Shown: positions 1 through 10,899, counted from the stretch's first letter. The stretch is 64,000 nt of DNA from Dendrophyllia cribrosa (GCA_024195265.1 JAJLRJ010000001.1:9018585-9082584), one strand, 5' to 3'. Program-made: numbers and translations. The notes: generated by a model from the letters alone, not told the origin.

Positions 1-146
1 GCCTATTTTACCGCTTGCATGCGGTAATTCGATGTTAATTAGACCCGCTTATATGCGGTTAATTATACGCGAATCGGGTGGGTCAAGCGTGATGCTTACC
101 CTCTTCCTAGGATAGACGAGAGCCTGGATGTCTTATAGCTGGAGCC

Positions 147-919
147 ATGTACTTCTCCACCATTGATCTGGCCTCCGCCTACAACCAGGTAGACGTTGAC
201 CCCACAAACCGGCACAAGACAGCTTTCACCACACCCTTTAGACTGTTAGAGTACAACCGAATGCCGATCGGTCTCGGTGCCTCTGCCACCTTTCAGCGTG
301 TTATGCAGACCATTTTCCGTGATGAGTTACTGGAAGTCCTGATTGTCTACCTGGACAACATCATTCTCTTCAGTCAAGACATCAAGACTTAACTGCAGTG
401 CCTGGAGATGGTGTTCCATTAGCTGCGAGAGCATGGACTGAAGATCGAGGCCAAGAAATGTCAGTTCTCCAACCGAAGGTGATGTACCTTGGACATGTGG
501 TGTCTGCTGACGGTGTCGCCACCGATTCTGCCAGGACAGAAGAAGTGCCAAACTGGCCACAACCCAGAATTCTCAAAGACCTGAGATCGTTCCTTGGCTT
601 TGCCTCATACTACCGCAGATTTGTCCTACACTTTGCGCAACTGGCAAGACCCCTACGTGAGTTGGTCTCCAAGCTGGACGAAGGTGGCAAGCATGGGAAG
701 CAGAGAAGCAAGTCTGTTGGAGGTGATTGGAACCAGGAGTACCAGAAAGCATTTGACAGCCTTAACAAGCACTGATCAGTCCGCCAGTGTTAGCCTACCC
801 TATCTACACGAAGCCTTTTATTTTTCAAGTAGACGCCTCTAATGATGGTCTAGGAGCGGTGTTGTCGCAGAAACAAGATGGTAGAATTAGGCCAACAGCG
901 TACGCTAGTCGTGCCCTTT
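147..919 (+). pseudogene. Ty3/Gypsy reverse transcriptase and RNase H relic
   Basis: This is a fragment of Gypsy pol. The palm begins with FSTIDLASAYNQV (motif A region) and continues through FTTPF and MPIGLGASATFQRVM to YLDNIILFS at about 350-377. A frameshift then leads to the thumb and connection segment (YLGHVVSADGV, SFLGFASYYRRF, 480-640). After another shift near 770 the RNase H start is readable as FQVDASNDGLGAVLSQ at about 820-870 and ends at YASRAL. The catalytic YxDD box is YLDN, so the second metal-binding aspartate is lost. With at least two frameshifts and no protease or gag upstream, this is a dead 5'-truncated copy. Family assignment is by motif recognition and is secure at the Gypsy level. 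Confidence 0.88.
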
Positions 920-1911
920 AAGGAGCGGAGACAAACACGGAGAACTACTCCTCCACACAGACGTAACTTTTGTCTGTCCTCAACACATTTTACAAACAGT
1001 CAATGCTTAAGGCTACCTTGGCCAATGCTTAGGACTACCTTGGAACCAACACACTAAATTGAATTTTGTTTACTGTCGCCAAAAAGCGCCCGATTGTTTT
1101 AACATTCACGATCTACTTCATTTAGGAGGACGCTATTATTTGTCTACTCAACAAGGTTTATTACAAGTTTTTAACAATACTAACAGTTCATCTCATACGG
1201 TTTAAGTCACCCCACTAACTGTATCATTTCCTTTGTGAATAACCTTTGCATCCCAACAAAAAGGTCTAGGCACATGTCCTGATCACATAACTCATTTGCC
1301 AATATTCACTTCTAATTCATTTTGTTACATTCCATGGACACATAATGATGAAACCTTTTTGAAATTACATTCCCAATCACTCAATTGTCATTTTGATAAT
1401 ATTCCACTATGAATTCACTCAAACAGACCTTTCGTTTACTCGATGGCCAACTCACGAATCAAGTCGCTGCTATGAAACAAGTTATTTCTGACTTACACCC
1501 GGTTAGCTCGACTACAATAAACAATTGGCTTACTTGAACTTGTTAGTTAATCACCATTTTAGAATTTACTTAGAAATACATGTTTATCGCCATTCGCAGA
1601 CATGCACAGATGGTCTCTCAACTCTGTGGGTCTGCCACAATGCCCTCTCAACACATGCTTGTAAACGTTCTTTCAGGACATGCTGCTGAACCTCTTCAAG
1701 CAAGCTGCTCCAGTCACGGCTGTCATTACTATATAGACCAAGGGCCGTGAGAAGTTGTACATTTTGACTGAACTTGCTGTCCCAATCTTGGTCAGAAACT
1801 TGGAAGACGTGGACTGTCCTCTGGTGAATACCATACTAGAAGACATGCCAATTTATACAGTCACTAAGGCAATAGGCTTCGCTGAATGGCTTACTGCTAA
1901 TCAACTGGGGT
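920..1911 (+). other. decayed, unassigned element-derived sequence
   Basis: No ORF survives here. Two stretches still look coding-derived. At 1100-1500 short open pieces in shifting frames contain LGGRYYLSTQQGLLQVF and GTCPDHITHLPIF, which could be remains of an extra 3' ORF of the Gypsy element. At 1678-1912 there is a piece containing KGREKLYILTELAVPILV. I could not assign either to a family. Confidence 0.35.
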
Positions 1912-1914
1912 AAC

Positions 1915-2160
1915 CAACGAACTATTAACTTTTATGTACTTTGTATTATAGCACTAATGTTTCGTACTCAACCTTTCTACTTGAACACTTGTACCTTACG
2001 TATATAAGAGCCTAGTTTACAATTGTTAGTGGGATTATGTTCACAAGTCAGGAATAAACGCTGTTGGAACCAAGTCAGGTTTCTTGATTGCCTTTCTGTT
2101 GCATACCAGTTCAAGGTTTAATCCCGTACCTTCTGAGAGTGACGACTCTCCCTTGCAAGG
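1915..2160 (+). repeat. LTR-like promoter segment
   Basis: A TATA-like box (TATATAAGAGCC) near 2000 is followed about 50 bp later by GGAATAAACGC, a polyadenylation signal, and then by a run toward a CCC-rich end. This TATA-then-AATAAA arrangement matches the LTRs seen elsewhere in the window (for example 10124-10542), but no second copy is present to define the ends. It could be a solo or partial LTR between the RT relic and the integrase relic. Confidence 0.45.
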
Positions 2161-2195
2161 GAGTTGCCCATTTAAGTTATAGTTCTCTCTGTTCA

Positions 2196-2669
2196 ATCGC
2201 CAAGACCTGTAAAGCCTTCCCTTAGTTCGAGGTGGAAAAAACTTCCATCACAGTATTAATGGAATATCTTACAAAATGGCATGAAATTTTTGCAGTTCCT
2301 AACATAGATGCTGTCATGATTGCTAAACTTTTAACAAATGAAATCATTCCTAGGCACGGGGCACCCAGGACCTTACTCTCGGATCAGGGTAAAAATTTTC
2401 TCTCTAACTTAGTCACTGAAGTATGCAAATTACATCACATTAGGAAACTAAACACCGCAGCATATCACTCACAAACAGACAGGCTCGTCGAATGCATGAA
2501 CTCCACCCTATGTCAAACATTATCCATGTTTGTTAGTAAAATCAGAAAGATTGGGACATTTTTATTCCAGCTGCACTGTTTGCGTTCTGCACATCACCTT
2601 CAGAATCTACAGGGGAAACACCTTTTTATTTGTTGCATGGAAGTGAGGTTTGGTTACCAATGGACGTAA
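2196..2669 (+). pseudogene. Ty3/Gypsy integrase core relic
   Basis: This is the rve integrase core of a Gypsy element. Readable motifs are YLTKWHEIFAVPNIDAVMIA, HGAPRTLLSDQGKNFLS (second catalytic Asp) and YHSQTDRLVECMNSTL (catalytic Glu in VEC, usually VER). The first catalytic Asp region and the HHCC zinc domain upstream are missing. The reading frame degrades after about 2560. It is clearly homologous to the better preserved core at 17915-18240, but differs at many residues, so it is a separate subfamily. Confidence 0.88.
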
Positions 2670-2689
2670 GCTTATCACCCCCAGGGGAC

Positions 2690-3380
2690 CCTGCCAGCTC
2701 CATAGCCGAACATTGACATAGGATAGTAACTCAAATTGAACTTGCTCAGAAAATTGTTCGCGAAAATATTCAACACACCCAGCAGAAAAAGAAAGAGTAT
2801 TACTAGGAACCCTGAATTCCTGAAAGGAACAAAGGTCTGGGTTTTCACACCAAAGACATACAAGGGGCTTTCTAAGAAACTTACAAAATTTTAATTATCA
2901 TAGGCCATATCGCCTTTTCGAACAACTTAGTCCAGTTCATTATCATCTACACACTTGTTGCAACAAAGTCGTGAGTTCTATCGTCCATGCCAATCGCATG
3001 AAATTGTACATCGACCCAAATGATAGTCCCATTGACCCTCCAGCTGGATATGTTCATGATGAACCTTTCCATCCATTTGACAATTTACCTCCCAAAAGTC
3101 CCCCCCCCCCCCCGCCATAGATACAGAGCCCCCCACTGCCCTGACCCCTCCATTACAGACACAACCACCAACAGCACCTAATGTTAGCATGGCCCCTTAT
3201 ACCATTGATAATGAAATGATCTTTAACTCGGAAAGAATTTTATGATCTTAGAAAAGGAATGGACATATACAGTACCTCATTAAATGGGCAGGATATCCCC
3301 ACCTAGAAGCAACTTGGGAACCTTCCTCAAACATTTTAGATCCATGTCTACTTGAACAATTCCATTTGGATACCCAACAT
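2690..3380 (+). pseudogene. integrase C-terminal tail with chromodomain relic
   Basis: Downstream of the integrase core, degenerate coding sequence continues (ELAQKIVRENIQHTQQKKK near 2740), then a proline-rich linker with a poly-C run at about 3100-3115. It ends in a chromodomain-like segment at 3270-3367: QYLIKWAGYPHLEATWEP followed by ILDPCLLEQF. The aromatic and acidic residues of the chromodomain fold (W, Y, W-E-P) are visible. In chromovirus-type Gypsy elements this domain directs integration to particular chromatin. Several stops make this copy non-functional. Confidence 0.75.
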
Positions 3381-3433
3381 GTTTAATAAGTCCCTCCTCA
3401 CTACTTTTCTTCATAGGTAGGAACCAAGTCAGT

Positions 3434-4260
3434 ATGTCATCACACCCGCCTCCTTGTATTTTGGTCTTAGGCCTCTCCTTCGCATGGCGATTGGATAAAT
3501 TTATAACAGAAACCAACCTCCCTTGTATTCATCGACACTTCTTCCTACCAGGTGACCCTCCTGTTCGTTTTCACGGGATCGGGGGACGAACAGTTGACAA
3601 ACTACGAGCACATGACTTACATGTAATTGCCACATTTCAACCCACTTTACTCATTTTAGAAATCAGTTCTAATGACTTATGCAAGACTAACATCTCAATA
3701 CACAAACTCGCGACACATATTTGCCAACTTGTGGAGGCCATCCACTTTCTATTTCAGGTACCACACATTATTGTCAGTCAAATTCTCCCACGCACTTGTT
3801 ACCCCAGGGGAACCACTTGTTCATTATTTGCATTCGAACATTACATTTCTGGATTGAGAATTGAACCACATTATAGTTAAAAAATGTTTATTTTGTTTTC
3901 TTATTTCAGTTTTTTTGGGACAAACGGAAATTACAAGAATGACCTTTGAATCGGTGATTCCAGAAAAAGATGTCAACAGTTTACGCATTGAAATTACACA
4001 TACTCAATCAGCACTAACAAAAGAACACAGAAAAAGAATATGGAACTTTTTTTTTAAATTTTGTGTAATTTATCAATTTACCATATCTCACTATTAAAAT
4101 ATGTTTGCCCCAAATTAATATTTTTTGTTATCTACAAGGAAATCCCTTGGAGCGCTGTAGAGTAATGGATATAGCTGAACTGGCAGATAATAATCCATAT
4201 CATCTTAATGCACGAGGCCACGGTCCCAGCCTTAGCTATGTTAATTTAATCAACACTGCA
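3434..4260 (+). pseudogene. SGNH/GDSL-hydrolase-like ORF relic
   Basis: An open frame of 148 codons (3434-3880) looks like the N-terminal part of an SGNH esterase fold. PPCILVLGLSFAWRL is block I with GDS changed to GLS, so the serine is kept. GIGGRTVDKLRAHDLHVIA follows as the block II region, and TLLILEISSNDLC as block III with the Asn kept. A C-terminal piece with the block V His (YHLNARGHG) reappears at 4190-4220 after about 250 bp of unrelated AT-rich sequence. It lies directly behind the chromodomain and may be an accessory ORF of the same retroelement. Function is inferred only from these motifs. Confidence 0.55.
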
Positions 4261-4751
4261 ACCTACTTCTCATCCTTTTTCATTTCTGGTGTCATTTATA
4301 GTAAATGCAATGGCAATGGGACTCAAATTACTCATACAATTGGTTACTGATTCAACTTGTTGATATATTGAGGGGTATTGAGCCAAATTGTTCATACATT
4401 GAGAAGGGTACTGGCTCACATTGTTCGTACAGAAAGAAAGAAAGAAATAAAGAAAGAACATATTTAGGGTCAATAATGTGAAAAGAGAAATATACTTTTC
4501 ATAAAAAGTACATTAAAAGGTTATAGTTAATTAAGATATTTTAATGAAAGAAATCTAATTTAATATAATGATAAATAAAAAATTGCATTATTTATATTTA
4601 TTACCATTGTGGTTCTCAGGAACTTTAATAATGTCCATTACTTCCTTCTTTATAAATACAAAGCTCTTTTTGAGCTTGGAAGGCACCGTATGAGCTATTG
4701 TGTGGAAAAGTGGTGAAATAGAATTTTTGTTCTTGTAAGATGTCATAAACG
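4261..4751. other. AT-rich noncoding; short local repeats
   Basis: The segment 4365-4440 carries about three degenerate copies of a motif of the type AAATTGTTCATACATTGAG, followed by a GAAA-rich simple stretch at 4433-4460. I see nothing else. Confidence 0.4.
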
Positions 4752-5094
4752 CGGTGGATGCATGAAAAGCTGAAAAAAGTTGTATCTTTTAGCAAGTTAA
4801 AACTATAAAACATTGGATATATTCGCATCTAAGAATATTTCAATATTCTAGAAACTTCTATGTTTCTTTTAAAATCAATTAAGAAAAGTGATGACATGGG
4901 ACTTCCCTTAGATAATGGGACCAATGTTTAATTTAGATAATTAAGAATTTGGTGTAAACAACTTAAAAAAACGCAACCTTTCGAATGTTCAGTAGAACCA
5001 AAGGCAGTACCCATTGTTACATTAAAACTCTCTTTTATTTTATATCTCACAATTATACCGAATTTCTGACAGTTGAAAACCGATGAACTTTTTA
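4752..5094 (+). repeat. LTR-A family fragment
   Basis: This shares long, nearly collinear similarity with 8549-8815, 10900-11095, 19200-19560 and 21945-22690. Landmarks are AAAGTTGTATCTTTTAGCAA, GACATGGGACTTCCCTTAGA, AATGTTCAGTAGAACCAAAG and CTGACAGTTGAAAACCGATG. The fullest copies end in CA followed by a TGGTGCAG-type primer site, which identifies the family as an LTR. Here only the 5' half remains, joined directly to a different LTR at about 5095. Confidence 0.7.
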
Positions 5095-5442
5095 ATATAA
5101 GTCCTTTGTTCTCGTGTGCCACGACCCGTGCATGTGGCAATAGAAAATTTGTACCTTTTGTCTTGCTCTACTATAAGTAGACGAGAATTGTACACATTAG
5201 TTGGTTAGATCCTAATTCAGAATAAACCTGCTTAGCTGAAGTTCTGACTGATTTTCTGTTGTCTCGTGAAGTTCTGCTAGCAGATCCCGTGTACTGAGGT
5301 TAGTGGTGAGACCTCTCTTCCGCTGCAAGTGTGGTTAGCTCAGAGCTAAGTTTCCCTGCGTAAAAGGTGTTATTTCAGAAAAGTATTGTTCAAGTTTTCA
5401 GTTTCATTTCCCCGCTTGGGAAAGGAAAAACCAATTGTCACA
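5095..5442 (+). repeat. 5' LTR (truncated) of the second Gypsy element
   Basis: Collinear with 10160-10542: TTTGTTCTCGTG, an initiator/TATA region near 5170, CAGAATAAACCTGC (polyadenylation signal) near 5218, CCGCTGCAAG, AGCTAAGTTTCCC, GTTCAAGTTT and a terminal GTCACA. The 5' end is missing, replaced by an LTR-A fragment. The primer-binding region would start at TTGTTGGCAG directly after 5442. Confidence 0.7.
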
Positions 5443-5582
5443 TTGTTGGCAGAACAAGTGGTACTAGCGGACTTCCGAAGAGGACAGACGAGCAAGGAGA
5501 AGAAAATCCAAACCAGTCCAGTCAACCTAAGTGATGTAACCCTTGGTGCGACGAACAAGAGGAAATTCGCCCAAGTAAAATC

Positions 5583-6910
5583 GTGAGTACAAGTTCTTTG
5601 TACCATGTACATGTAACTTATGCAGTCAGTGAAAAAAGCAGATTACATAGACATAATTTAAGAAGCCATAGGATAAACGTTTCCATTGTTAAGTCAAGTA
5701 CGCCTAAAATCAACCGGAATATTAAAGTCGATTTATCTGACGAAGAGAGAGAGAAGCGTTGCTTGTCGAGTTACCCTTTCCATCGCAAGGAGACAAAGAA
5801 ATCGGCAACAAAATTCAAGCAAGCTCCTGTTCGTCCCAGAGAGAAGCTCAACAGAGACGTTCCACAGCATTTTCCTGTCCCGATCAAGCGAACAGAACCA
5901 ATCGAGAAGTCGTAGATATCAGTTTAGACCATGGCAGCGAATCCATTATTTCCCTGAGCGTATTAGAATCAGAAGGCCACATCAGCCCGTCAGTCTCTCC
6001 CGTGTTATCGCCAATCATTCCTCGTGAGATCACCCAATCCAGTCCAGCACACATCGGCCTTGAACTCGAAGATATTAGAGACTCGGTTGATGATCCAAGT
6101 GAAGAATTCAACGCCTCAAAAGACAATGCTAATCAGCCTTCGCATTCGTAAGTTAATTCACCAAAACAAACATACCAATGATCGTAATTTTCAGAATAAC
6201 AAAGAAGAATCAAGTTGTAATTTTAGTACAGAAATTGAAGAAGACACTAGCAGTGAAACTAGTGAAGACAACAACGAAGCTAGATAAACACAGCAGCAGC
6301 AGCACGCCCGGATATCCGCTGCGATATTCCAGGTAGTAAACAATCTAGGTGGACCGGCTGAAATGTTCTTGTTCGAGCTACCCGAGGAGGAAACCCAACA
6401 TTACGAGCATTTGAAACAAGTGTTAAAACGAAGATATTCCACTAAAGATAGAACTTGGGTCAAAAGGCAGTTATTAGTCTCACTGCAAAAGAACCGCCAA
6501 GGAAATGACGAGCCACTATCAGATTATCTCAACAGCATGCATGAAATGTTTAGTGGGTTAGATTGTTCCGAGATTGAAAAAGTTACCTACTTTGCCTGAG
6601 GGATTAAAGCCATCCATAAAAATCATGGTACTGGAACGCATGCCGGAAACATTACTGGATACTGAAGAACTAGCCCGGACTTTCAATTCAATCTTGCGAC
6701 GCAGAGCGGACTCCAGCTAAACCGAAAACTTAGAAAAAGCCTTGAGCACTTTGTTGCAGCCCCTAACTGAGTCAGGACCGGAGGCACCCCAACCTGTTCC
6801 AACCCTCATGACAGTTCAAGATCCGCCATCTGACACAGTCAGTTGCAGACCATGACCACAAGATCTTACAGTTATAGCTAACCTTAACGGCCAGGATATT
6901 AAACTGTTAG
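5583..6910 (+). pseudogene. Gypsy gag and start of protease (second element)
   Basis: This is internal sequence downstream of the 5' LTR. The first part (5583-6290) is basic and Ser-rich and broken by frameshifts. From 6363 a typical Gypsy capsid segment is readable: FELPEEETQHYEHLKQVLKR, then RQLLVSLQK and LSDYLNSMHEMFSGL, a stop at 6597-6599, then in another frame LERMPETLLDTEELARTFN. At about 6870-6910 the expected protease N-terminus appears (LNGQDIKLLV), but the catalytic DTG is absent because an unrelated Polinton-type fragment abuts here. Gag packages the element RNA. This copy is defective. Confidence 0.72.
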
Positions 6911-7215
6911 TTGCCCAAATATGATCTATTCCATTTGCAATTACTCTTTTCTTTGGAAATTTACGTTTGATTGGTTTGTGGAGTTCTTCAGCAAGAAGTT
7001 GAGACCAATCATTACTCAACTTCTTTTACGTTTTTTGCTCCTAATCCTAATTTTTGTTTAGTATTTATAATAAATCTTGCTGCCTGTCCCCATTTTGGCA
7101 TGTCGCCATAGGGAATCTTGTCAAGTTCAGAAACCATCTCTGTCACAATCTCCTTTAGTTGTTCTTCCAGTTTTAACTCGATCACAACAGATGTCATGGT
7201 AAGCAGAAATTTCAT
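6905..7215 (-). pseudogene. Polinton/Maverick-type integrase N-terminal fragment
   Basis: On the - strand, 7019 to about 6905 reads LLAEELHKPIKRKFPKKRVI followed by NGIDHIWA. This is the segment just ahead of the catalytic core in the integrases of Polintons and related transposon-derived proteins common in cnidarian genomes. The core itself is cut off at the junction with the Gypsy protease. Immediately upstream on the same strand, an open stretch at 7012-7215 contains PKWGQAARFIINTKQKLGLG and is unassigned. It may belong to the same element. Confidence 0.6.
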
Positions 7216-7229
7216 ACACTTTGTTATAT

Positions 7230-7845
7230 GGCTGATCTTTCCATTCTAGGACTTCGCCAGTTTCAGGATCGTATTCAAGTTGTCCTTTCAAAGGATTTTA
7301 TGGCCCCATATATTTCAGATGAAGACTATGAACATGCAAAGAGGATTTGGAAAGAATGGCGCTTGAAAACCATGGGAGATTATTAGTCTATCTGAAATCT
7401 GACGTTCTGTTATTAGCAGACGTGTTTGAAGAATTCCGAAACATTTGTCTGGAAAATTATGAGCTTGATCCAGCTTGGTATTATACTGCCCCAGGACTTT
7501 CTTGGGATGCTGCTTTGAAATTCACAGGAGTGCAACTGAAATTGTTGAATGATCCAGACATGCTGCTGATGATTGAAAAAGGCCTCAGAGGAGGAATCTC
7601 CATGATATCCAACAGATATGGAAAAGCAAATAATCCATAAATGGAGAATTTCAATCCAAAAGAACCAACAAAGTTCATCTCCTATCTGGATGCAAATGGT
7701 CTTTATGGATGGGCAATGTGCCAACTACTTCCAACAGGAAACTTTGATGGCTTTCATCATTCAGGGATTGGAGAACAACTCCCTGCTTCCTAGAAGTGGA
7801 CTTGGAATATCCAGAAGATCTACAGCCAAGATAAAAGCTATGTGA
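7230..7845 (+). pseudogene. protein-primed type-B DNA polymerase fragment (Polinton type)
   Basis: Fragment of a family B, protein-primed DNA polymerase as carried by Polinton/Maverick elements and related viruses. EDYEHAKRIWKEW at 7325-7360 is followed by a frameshift into YLKSDVLLLADVFEEFRNIC (Exo III type YxxxD), then YYTAPGLSWDAALKFTG, GGISMISNRYGKANN, and after a stop at 7638-7640 the motif A-like YLDANGLYGWAM. Homology fades at about 7800. Less than one fifth of a usual polymerase is present, with at least one frameshift and two stops, so it is a dead remnant. Together with the opposite-strand integrase piece it marks a Polinton fragment of about 0.9 kb inserted in the Gypsy internal region. 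Confidence 0.82.
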
Positions 7846-7864
7846 GAAACATTCTAAGCAGAAC

Positions 7865-8032
7865 ATTGTGAAGTGATTTAAGTGAGGAAACCGGACTCAT
7901 TATAAGCCTCGTGGTTTCTTTCAGGTCTCCTCGCCATTCACTTTTTTCTCAAATCCTTTATTATTTTCATCTTGCTCTGTAACATGTTGTATATATGGCA
8001 AATAAAGAATGAATGAATGAATGAAAGTAACT
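7865..8032 (+). mobile_element. 3' tail of a CR1/L2-like LINE ending in (GAAT)n
   Basis: A terminator-like run (AAACCGGACTCATTATAAGC, TCTCCTCGCCATTCACTTTT, ATGTTGTATATATGGC) leads to AATAAA and a GAAT tandem repeat at 8008-8025. Short tandem-repeat 3' ends without poly(A) are typical of CR1/L2-type non-LTR retrotransposons. No RT sequence remains. The element is a short 5'-truncated insertion. Confidence 0.6.
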
Positions 8033-8548
8033 GAACTGAAAAGAACTAATCAAGTCTAATCAAGAGAAAAAGTCAGAGCCAACTACTGAAGTCTGCTTTA
8101 CTGAATCCTGAACAATTGAGTGTAGGATAAGCTGCTAGTCCCCCTACAACGCTTATTCTACAAAGTGGTGGTCAAACCCTCGACGTTCTGCGGTTTTCCT
8201 CTCGCTGTCCACCGTTTCAGGCGTCCAGGCGAGTCAGCCGAAAGCTTGAGTGAGTGTCTCACTGTTGGATGCCTGGTCTTAGTGGTTGTGGATGTGGCGA
8301 AATCAGAGTGCTAACAAAACCTCTCTGGCTGCCAAGGACACTGCCTAAGGTATTAACACATTTTTACGATCGTCAAATAAGGCAGGTGCCACTTTTGCAG
8401 GACACATCGCCAAATACTCATCAGTCTCCTGAGGCGAAGTAGAAGCCAGCGCGTTGTGCGCCCATACGAGTGGTGATAACGAGCTGAAGACGGAAAGTAG
8501 TTGTCCAGAAGGAAGGAAGACCTACAAGCACAAGAAACCAACGCGGTA
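8033..8548. other. no gene seen
   Basis: Mixed-composition sequence with no ORF longer than 62 codons and no recognisable domain. A possible LTR end (CTACAACGCTTATTCTACA) near 8140-8163 precedes AAGTGGTGGTC, but no partner copy is present. Confidence 0.3.
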
Positions 8549-8815
8549 GACACATGAAAATCTGAAAAAAGTTGTATCTTTTAGCAAGTTAAAACTCTAA
8601 AACATAAGATATATTCGCATGTAAGAATATTTCAATATTCTAGAAACTTCTATAATTATGTTTCTTTTAAAATCAATTTTAGATAAGTGATGACATGGGA
8701 CTTCCCTTAGATAATGGGATCAATGTTGAATTTAGATAATTTAGATAATTAAGAATTTAGATAATTAACTTTAAAAAACGCAACCTTCTGAATGTTCAGT
8801 AGAACCAAAGGTAAT
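8549..8815 (+). repeat. LTR-A family fragment
   Basis: Same landmarks and order as 4752-4995 (GACATGGGACTTCCCTTAGA and AATGTTCAGTAGAACCAAAG). An extra local duplication of TTTAGATAATT sits at 8730-8765. The fragment stops just after the AGAACCAAAGGTAATAC motif. Confidence 0.7.
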
Positions 8816-10123
8816 ACAGTTAAACAATAAAAATGCAGACAATGAACAGACTTGCACAATTATTTATTTTATGTAATGGTAAAAAGGGAAACTTGTTTTT
8901 TTTGCTTGGAAGGTTATGTATTAAAATATTAAGTAATAATTTTAAAGGGATAAATATCGTATATTCATGGGATAAAAAGCATTCGAAGGTTTACTCGTTA
9001 TTTTCATTTATCTGTATGTCACTGAGCAACAGGTTATTAGTAAAAATGTTTGCGATATTGAAATATTGACACACTGATTCATCTGTTGGCCTTATGCTCC
9101 GATAGGTGTCGAATTAAGATAATGAAATAAAACTCAGGTCAAGTTTTTCTAAGCGCCCTTCCTGGAAATAGTGTTTTTAGTTAGAGTAACTTATCCTTAT
9201 TTTACTGTCTTATTTTTCAGTAAAACTGTATCAATTTAAGTGACTTATTTTGGACTTAACGTTAGAGCTGTTTAATTATTTATGAAATCTGCTCACTCTT
9301 CACACAAAGGCGCAAGTCCTGGTGTCAATTCATAAAAAGCTCTGTTGGCTAATTGAGGCACGTTCCAGCTCGAAAACATGTGGTAACTTTAATGATATGG
9401 AAAAGGGTTGGACCAAGTTAGAGAAGGTTGGGCTAAATCTAGCCTATCACAAACGATGAAGAAGGTTAACACCTTGTAATTCTTGTAAATAACAATAATC
9501 TTTAAGCTTTATTTTTACTCATGTTTCGTTTACAATTGTAAGTTTTTTAAACAATAAAAACGTTGCTTGTAATTTTTATATTGTTCAGGTTGTTTTATTT
9601 TGATGGGATGGTCCGGCGATAGTGTTACGGGAGGGAATTCAAAATCGTGACAATTGTTGTTAAAAACGTTTTAGAGAGGGATTTAGTGGAGTTACACTTC
9701 TCGCATTGACCAAAATAGTATTGTGCAAGTTTTATTCAGAGCATTATTTGTCAGTTCGCTAATCGCTTCGCTTATTTAAGGTTAGGGTTCCGTGTCACTC
9801 ATACAGCTTTATAGCCATAGTATTTAGACTCGTAATTGTGTATTTTTCATTCTTAAATTTCAAAAATTCGTGTTGAAAATGAAATAGGCCAAAAGTTGGG
9901 TTTTGTAGTTTAGTAATGTATTCAAGTAGAAACGTGTACAAGTTGTACAGCTGGCAAACCTCCACCACGTGCGTTTTCAATAGATAGAGTTTTGAAAAGA
10001 ATATTTAAGTAGTCATTTCCTTTCACTCATCAGAGAGAGTCCAGTGTTTCTTTGTTCTTAAGGTTAATGGAAGCAAAGTTCTTCTGCTCTCGTAAAATTT
10101 TAATGTAATTTCTTTAAGGGGAG
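8816..10123. other. AT-rich sequence between element pieces
   Basis: No supported coding region. The 78-codon frame at 8833-9069 is AT-driven and has no domain. A possible second LTR end lies at about 9540-9645 (ACAATAAAAACG, then ATCGTGACAATTGTT). A purine-rich tract AAGGGGAG directly precedes 10124 and fits a polypurine tract for the LTR there. Confidence 0.3.
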
Positions 10124-10542
10124 TGTTCTAAGTTGTCACTCAATTTTGGTAACAAAGCAGAATGCTACGTGTCCTAGGATTTCTAAGTAGTTCTTTTGTT
10201 CTCGTGAGGCACAAACGCGTGCTCGTAATTTTACTTTAACAATAGAGGAACTTGTACTCTGCTCTGATGGCACTATATATAGAAGTACAATTGTAAACGT
10301 TAGTTGGTGAGAGTCAGAGACGAATAAACCTATGCTGGCCGACGTCTGTTGTATTTGCCGAGTCCTAAGAAGTCCTTGCTAGTAGATCCCCGTGTACCGA
10401 GGTTGTGACGAGCCTTTTCTCCGCTGCAAGCGTGGTCGCTCAAGAGCTAAGTTTCCCCGCGTAAAGTCATTTTCACTCAAGAAGTATCGTTCAAGTTTAC
10501 AGTTTCCCTTCCGCGCCAAAGTAGGAAAAACTTATCGTCACA
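10124..10542 (+). repeat. LTR of the second Gypsy element (3' or solo copy)
   Basis: About 419 bp starting TGTTCTAAG and ending CGTCACA (TG...CA). It is preceded by a polypurine tract (TTTAAGGGGAG), with a TATA box (CTATATATAG) near 10272 and GAATAAACC near 10321. It is homologous to the truncated LTR ending at 5442. If both belong to one insertion the element spans about 5.4 kb, but most of pol is missing and foreign sequence fills the middle. Confidence 0.7.
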
Positions 10543-10684
10543 ATAGTGGTAAAATTTAGATACAAAAATGGTTTTGACAATGTTGCCTTCCTTGAGCAGA
10601 TTTATGGTAATCATTCTAAAATGTAGGCATATCTCTGCCTGGAACCCACTGCGCAACCATTACGTTAGCCTGAATTTGAGATAA

Positions 10685-10899
10685 CTGTCACTCAATCACG
10701 GCTACACCGTTGACATTTCATGACATGTACCCATCGCTATAAAATGACTTGGACAACTTCAAATAAGACGATTGCTGTAAAAACTCTTGAAGTGAAAACA
10801 TCAGAAGAATAAACAAGTATTCCTCAGAAAGCGAGTTGCTCTCCTTTGAAGTCTTGAGTTTTAATGACCGTAAAACTCTGTGTTGAAAGTTTTCTTCAA
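10685..10899 (+). repeat. LTR-B family copy
   Basis: Collinear with 24118-24335: CTCAATCACGGCTA, ACCGTTGACATT, GCTATAAAATGACT (TATA box), GATTGCTGTAAAA, GAATAAACAAGTATTCCT (polyadenylation signal) and AGAAAGCGAGT. It ends near GTTTTCTTCAACA and looks like the promoter and 3' part of an LTR. No internal region is attached. Confidence 0.6.

Noticed and set aside
1..146. CCGCTT.ATGCGGT repeats at the window start
   Set aside because: TTACCGCTTGCATGCGGTAA and ACCCGCTTATATGCGGTTAA form two short near-palindromes, but too little sequence is in the window to define an element.
2675..2863. 62-codon - strand frame over the integrase tail
   Set aside because: Antisense shadow of the Gypsy integrase C-terminal relic.
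8833..9069. 78-codon frame on +
   Set aside because: Lys/Ile/Leu/Phe-rich translation of AT-rich DNA next to an LTR fragment. No domain or context.
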